From Gemmatimonadota bacterium (GTDB taxonomy: Bacteria > Gemmatimonadota > Gemmatimonadetes > Longimicrobiales > RSA9): a stretch of DNA of 6,369 nucleotides. Of the stretch, positions 4,036 through 6,369 are shown piece after piece. The notes under the pieces were generated by a model. It made no database searches. It saw only the letters and a program-made list of their open reading frames with translations, and was not told where the DNA came from. Each line of letters opens with the position of its first letter. The stretch's first letter is position 1. The translations under genes were made by a program, and so were the position numbers. The stretch lies in contig VEPF01000386.1 of NCBI GenBank assembly GCA_012027055.1, positions 1 to 6,369 of the forward strand, written 5' to 3'.

Positions 4036-6369
4036 ATGGCATCCGTACCGCTCGCCGCTGCCCCCGCGCCGCCACCCGCTCCCGAACGGGTGGTGCGGGT
4101 GGGTTGCCCGGCGCACAACTGCGGGGGACGGTGCCTGCTGCGCGCCCACGTCCGGGACGGCGTCATCACCAGGCTGGAAACCGACGACCGGCCCGACTAC
4201 CCCGCCGATCCCCAGCTCCGCGCCTGCACCCGCGGCCGCGCCTACCTCCGCCGCCAGTACCACCCCGACCGCCTGCGCACCCCGCTCCGGCGAGTCGGCA
4301 GGCGGGGCGAGGCTCGCTTCGAGGCGATTTCCTGGGACGCGGCGCTCGATCTGCTCGCGGGTGAGATCCGCCGGGTGCGTGAGCGCTACGGCAACGAAGC
4401 GCTGTTCGTGCCGTACGGCACCGGCGGTTACGGCCAGACCACCGGCTCGCAGGCGGCCAGGCGCCTGTTCAACCTGTACGGCGGCCACCTGGGCATCTGG
4501 AACAGCTACTCGTGGGGCGCGATCAACGTCGCGACTCCCACCGTGTACGGCACGCTCACTACCGGCAACCAGCGCCAGGACTGGCTGAACGCGCGCTACA
4601 TCCTGATGTGGGGCTGGAACCCGGCCGAGATGCGGGACGGCACCAACAGCGACTGGTTCGTGAAGCTGGCGCGCCGGCAGGGCGCGCGCGTGGTCTGCAT
4701 CGACCCGCGGCTGAGCATGAGCGCGGTCGCGCTCGCGGACGAGTGGATCCCGATCCGCCCCGGCACCGACGCGGCCATGATGAGCGCCATGGCCCACGTC
4801 ATGGTCACCGAGGACCTGTACGACGCCGAGTTCGTGCGCACCCACTGCGTCGGCTTCGATGCGACGCAGCTGCCGCCGGGTCACGAGCACGCCGAGAGCT
4901 ACCGCGACTACATCCTGGGCACGCGCGACGGCATTCCCAAGACGCCGGAGTGGGCCGAGGCCATCACCACGGTGCCGCGCGAGACCATTGCCCGCATCGC
5001 CCGCGAGTACGCCACCAGCAAGCCGGGCGTGCTCTACCAGGGTTACGGCATGCAGCGGCGCGCGTACGGCGAGCAGGTGGTGCGCGCCGGCTGCGTGCTC
5101 GCGGCCATCACCGGCAACGTGGGCATCTCCGGTGGCTGGGCCAGCGGCCTGGCCAACCAGGCTCCCGACGGCGGCGCGCTCTGGAACATCTTCCCGGTCG
5201 GCGCGAACCCGGTGGGCGCGGCCGTGCCCTGCTTCCTCTGGAGCGAGGCCGTGCTGCGCGGCCGCGGCATGGGCACTGAAGACGGCGTGCAGTTCGCGCG
5301 CGCCGGGGACGCGGCCGCGGGACGTCGTCTCGAGACCAACGTGAAGCTGATCTACGCGGTGGCCACCAACGCGCTCATCAACCAGCACGCGAACATTAAC
5401 CGCAGTGCCCGCATCCTGGGCGACGAAGCGCTGGTCGAGTTCATCGCCGTGCAGGACAACTTCCTCACGCCCACCGCGCGCTTCGCGGACCTGGTCCTCC
5501 CCGCGTGCACGCAGTTCGAGACCTGGGGCGTCGAGGACGGCTGGAAGTACGGCGACGAGGTGCTGCTCATGCCGCCGCTGGTGCCGCCGCTCGGCGAGTC
5601 CCGGAGCGATTACCGGATCTGCGCGGATGTGGCCGAGCGGCTGGGCATCGGCAACGCGTACACCGAGGGGCGCGATGAGCGAGGCTGGGTCCAGTGGGCG
5701 CTGGACCACTACCGCCGCACGCGCTTCCCCGACCTGCCCTCGCTGGACGAGCTGGAAGCTGCCAACGCGGGCGTGTACTCGCGGTCCGTCGAGGAGCCCG
5801 CGATCGCCTTCGCCGATTTCCGGGAGGACCCGGTCGCGCATCCGCTGCCCACGCCGTCCGGCCGGATCGAGATCTTCTCGGCGCGCCTCCATGCGCTCGG
5901 CCGGCCGGACGAGATCCCGGCCGTGCCGAAGTACATCCAGGAGTGGGAGAGCCCGTTCGGCCCGGAAGCGCAGGAGTTCCCGCTGCAGGTGATCGGACAT
6001 CACTACATGCCGCGCGTGCACTCCACGCACGCCAACAACGACTGGCTGGAGGCGGCGTTCCCGCAGCGGCTGTTCATCAACGAACTGGACGCGCGGGCCC
6101 GCGGCATCACCGATGGCGACGTCGTACGCGTCTGGAACGCGCGTGGCGAGACCATCCTGCCGTGCCGTGTCACCCCGCGCATCATGCCCGGCGTGGTGGA
6201 CCTGCCGCAGGGCGCCTGGTGGCAGCCGGACGAGCAGGGCGTGGACCGGGGTGGCTCGATCAACGTGCTGACCTCCGAGCGCTGGACCCCGCTCGCGTTC
6301 GGTACCGCGCAGCACACGGCCATGGTGCAGGTGGCGAAGGCCGGGGGCGCGGCGGCCGGGGAGCAGGTC
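4036..6369 (+). CDS. dmsA: Molybdopterin oxidoreductase, DMSO reductase subunit A-like (DmsA/YnfE type), 3' end cut by window
   Basis: This is the catalytic subunit of a bis-MGD molybdoenzyme that reduces DMSO or related S-/N-oxides in anaerobic respiration; the substrate is inferred. There are 778 codons and no stop before the edge. Cys24, Cys29, Cys33 and Cys64 (GCPAHNCGGRC, then RACTRGR) form the N-terminal 4Fe-4S site. The molybdopterin domain spans about 80-530; by alignment with DmsA, Ser159 in NSYSWG is the likely Mo ligand. The cofactor-binding C-terminal domain (about 648-766) shows GHHYMPRVHSTHANNDWL at 654-671, VTPRIMPGVVDLPQGAWW and DRGGSINVLTS, all close to DmsA. The match reaches HTAMVQV, the usual end, so only a few codons are missing. 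Mature length equals E. coli DmsA, but residues 1-20 are a short Ala/Pro stretch with no twin-arginine signal. Partner subunits (a DmsB-like ferredoxin and a membrane anchor) would be expected downstream. Nitrate, selenate and thiosulfate reductases are less likely. Confidence 0.9.
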   Translation, partial: MASVPLAAAPAPPPAPERVVRVGCPAHNCGGRCLLRAHVRDGVITRLETDDRPDYPADPQLRACTRGRAYLRRQYHPDRLRTPLRRVGRRGEARFEAISWDAALDLLAGEIRRVRERYGNEALFVPYGTGGYGQTTGSQAARRLFNLYGGHLGIWNSYSWGAINVATPTVYGTLTTGNQRQDWLNARYILMWGWNPAEMRDGTNSDWFVKLARRQGARVVCIDPRLSMSAVALADEWIPIRPGTDAAMMSAMAHVMVTEDLYDAEFVRTHCVGFDATQLPPGHEHAESYRDYILGTRDGIPKTPEWAEAITTVPRETIARIAREYATSKPGVLYQGYGMQRRAYGEQVVRAGCVLAAITGNVGISGGWASGLANQAPDGGALWNIFPVGANPVGAAVPCFLWSEAVLRGRGMGTEDGVQFARAGDAAAGRRLETNVKLIYAVATNALINQHANINRSARILGDEALVEFIAVQDNFLTPTARFADLVLPACTQFETWGVEDGWKYGDEVLLMPPLVPPLGESRSDYRICADVAERLGIGNAYTEGRDERGWVQWALDHYRRTRFPDLPSLDELEAANAGVYSRSVEEPAIAFADFREDPVAHPLPTPSGRIEIFSARLHALGRPDEIPAVPKYIQEWESPFGPEAQEFPLQVIGHHYMPRVHSTHANNDWLEAAFPQRLFINELDARARGITDGDVVRVWNARGETILPCRVTPRIMPGVVDLPQGAWWQPDEQGVDRGGSINVLTSERWTPLAFGTAQHTAMVQVAKAGGAAAGEQV

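Noticed and set aside
3848..4075. A 76-residue N-terminal extension of the GTPase
   Set aside because: It would overlap the molybdoenzyme start and has no family similarity. The ATG at 3847 has a good ribosome binding site and begins the conserved MPANLTP segment.
3005..4588. A 527-codon plus-strand open frame spanning the GTPase gene, the divergent gap and the start of the molybdoenzyme
   Set aside because: It is antisense to the GTPase and out of frame with the molybdoenzyme. Its composition is low-complexity Arg/Pro/Ala and it has no domain.
4003..6315. A 770-codon open frame on the minus strand opposite the molybdoenzyme
   Set aside because: Its translation is rich in Arg, His, Ala and Val with no recognisable domain, while the plus strand encodes a full DmsA-like protein. 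Long antisense frames are expected in DNA this G+C-rich.
1..6369. CRISPR array, tRNA, rRNA, transposase or phage defence module
   Set aside because: No regularly spaced repeats, no tRNA-like cloverleaf or CCA end, no transposase or defence domains in any frame, and no long direct repeats were seen.

Overview
The window is very G+C-rich (about 70% by eye, not counted) and densely coding, with good Shine-Dalgarno sequences and no RNA genes, CRISPR arrays, insertion sequences or phage genes that I can see. Codon use is uniform. The two exported proteins have signal peptides ending in Ala-Ala-Gln-Gln. With the DUF3471-bearing serine hydrolase and the TGS-domain GTPase, this suggests an environmental, high-GC Gram-negative such as a Gemmatimonadota or Acidobacteriota member. 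That placement is an inference from protein style, not from a marker gene.

The left two thirds is a minus-strand cluster. Reading right to left it holds a DRG/Obg-like TGS-domain GTPase (3847-2813), an aspartyl dipeptidase PepE (2737-2003), an exported S12 beta-lactamase-type serine hydrolase with a DUF3471 C-terminus (1862-291), and the start of an exported M20 amidohydrolase/peptidase (294 to the left edge). The last two overlap by an ATGA stop/start and are probably translationally coupled. PepE has no visible promoter of its own and may ride on the GTPase transcript. The serine hydrolase has a -10-like TATATT and may start a second transcript. The cluster pairs one cytosolic dipeptidase with two probably exported hydrolases, which fits peptide or amide scavenging, but the substrates cannot be read from the sequence.

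A 188-bp divergent intergenic region (3848-4035) separates this cluster from a plus-strand gene that fills the rest of the window (4036 to the right edge). This gene encodes a molybdopterin oxidoreductase closely resembling DMSO reductase subunit A (DmsA/YnfE type). It has the N-terminal Fe-S Cys motif and the C-terminal cofactor-binding domain, but no twin-arginine leader. It is cut by the window edge only a few residues before its expected end, so any electron-transfer and membrane-anchor subunits would lie just outside.

The strongest anomaly is at the left edge. Bases 2-43 read on the plus strand as a textbook M20 motif (VVALRADMDALPVT), while everything from about 40 to 294 reads as the same kind of gene on the minus strand. 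The gene therefore folds back on itself at about base 40-43. This is most simply a chimeric read or assembly foldback, or less likely a real small inversion. I found no convincing new multi-gene system.
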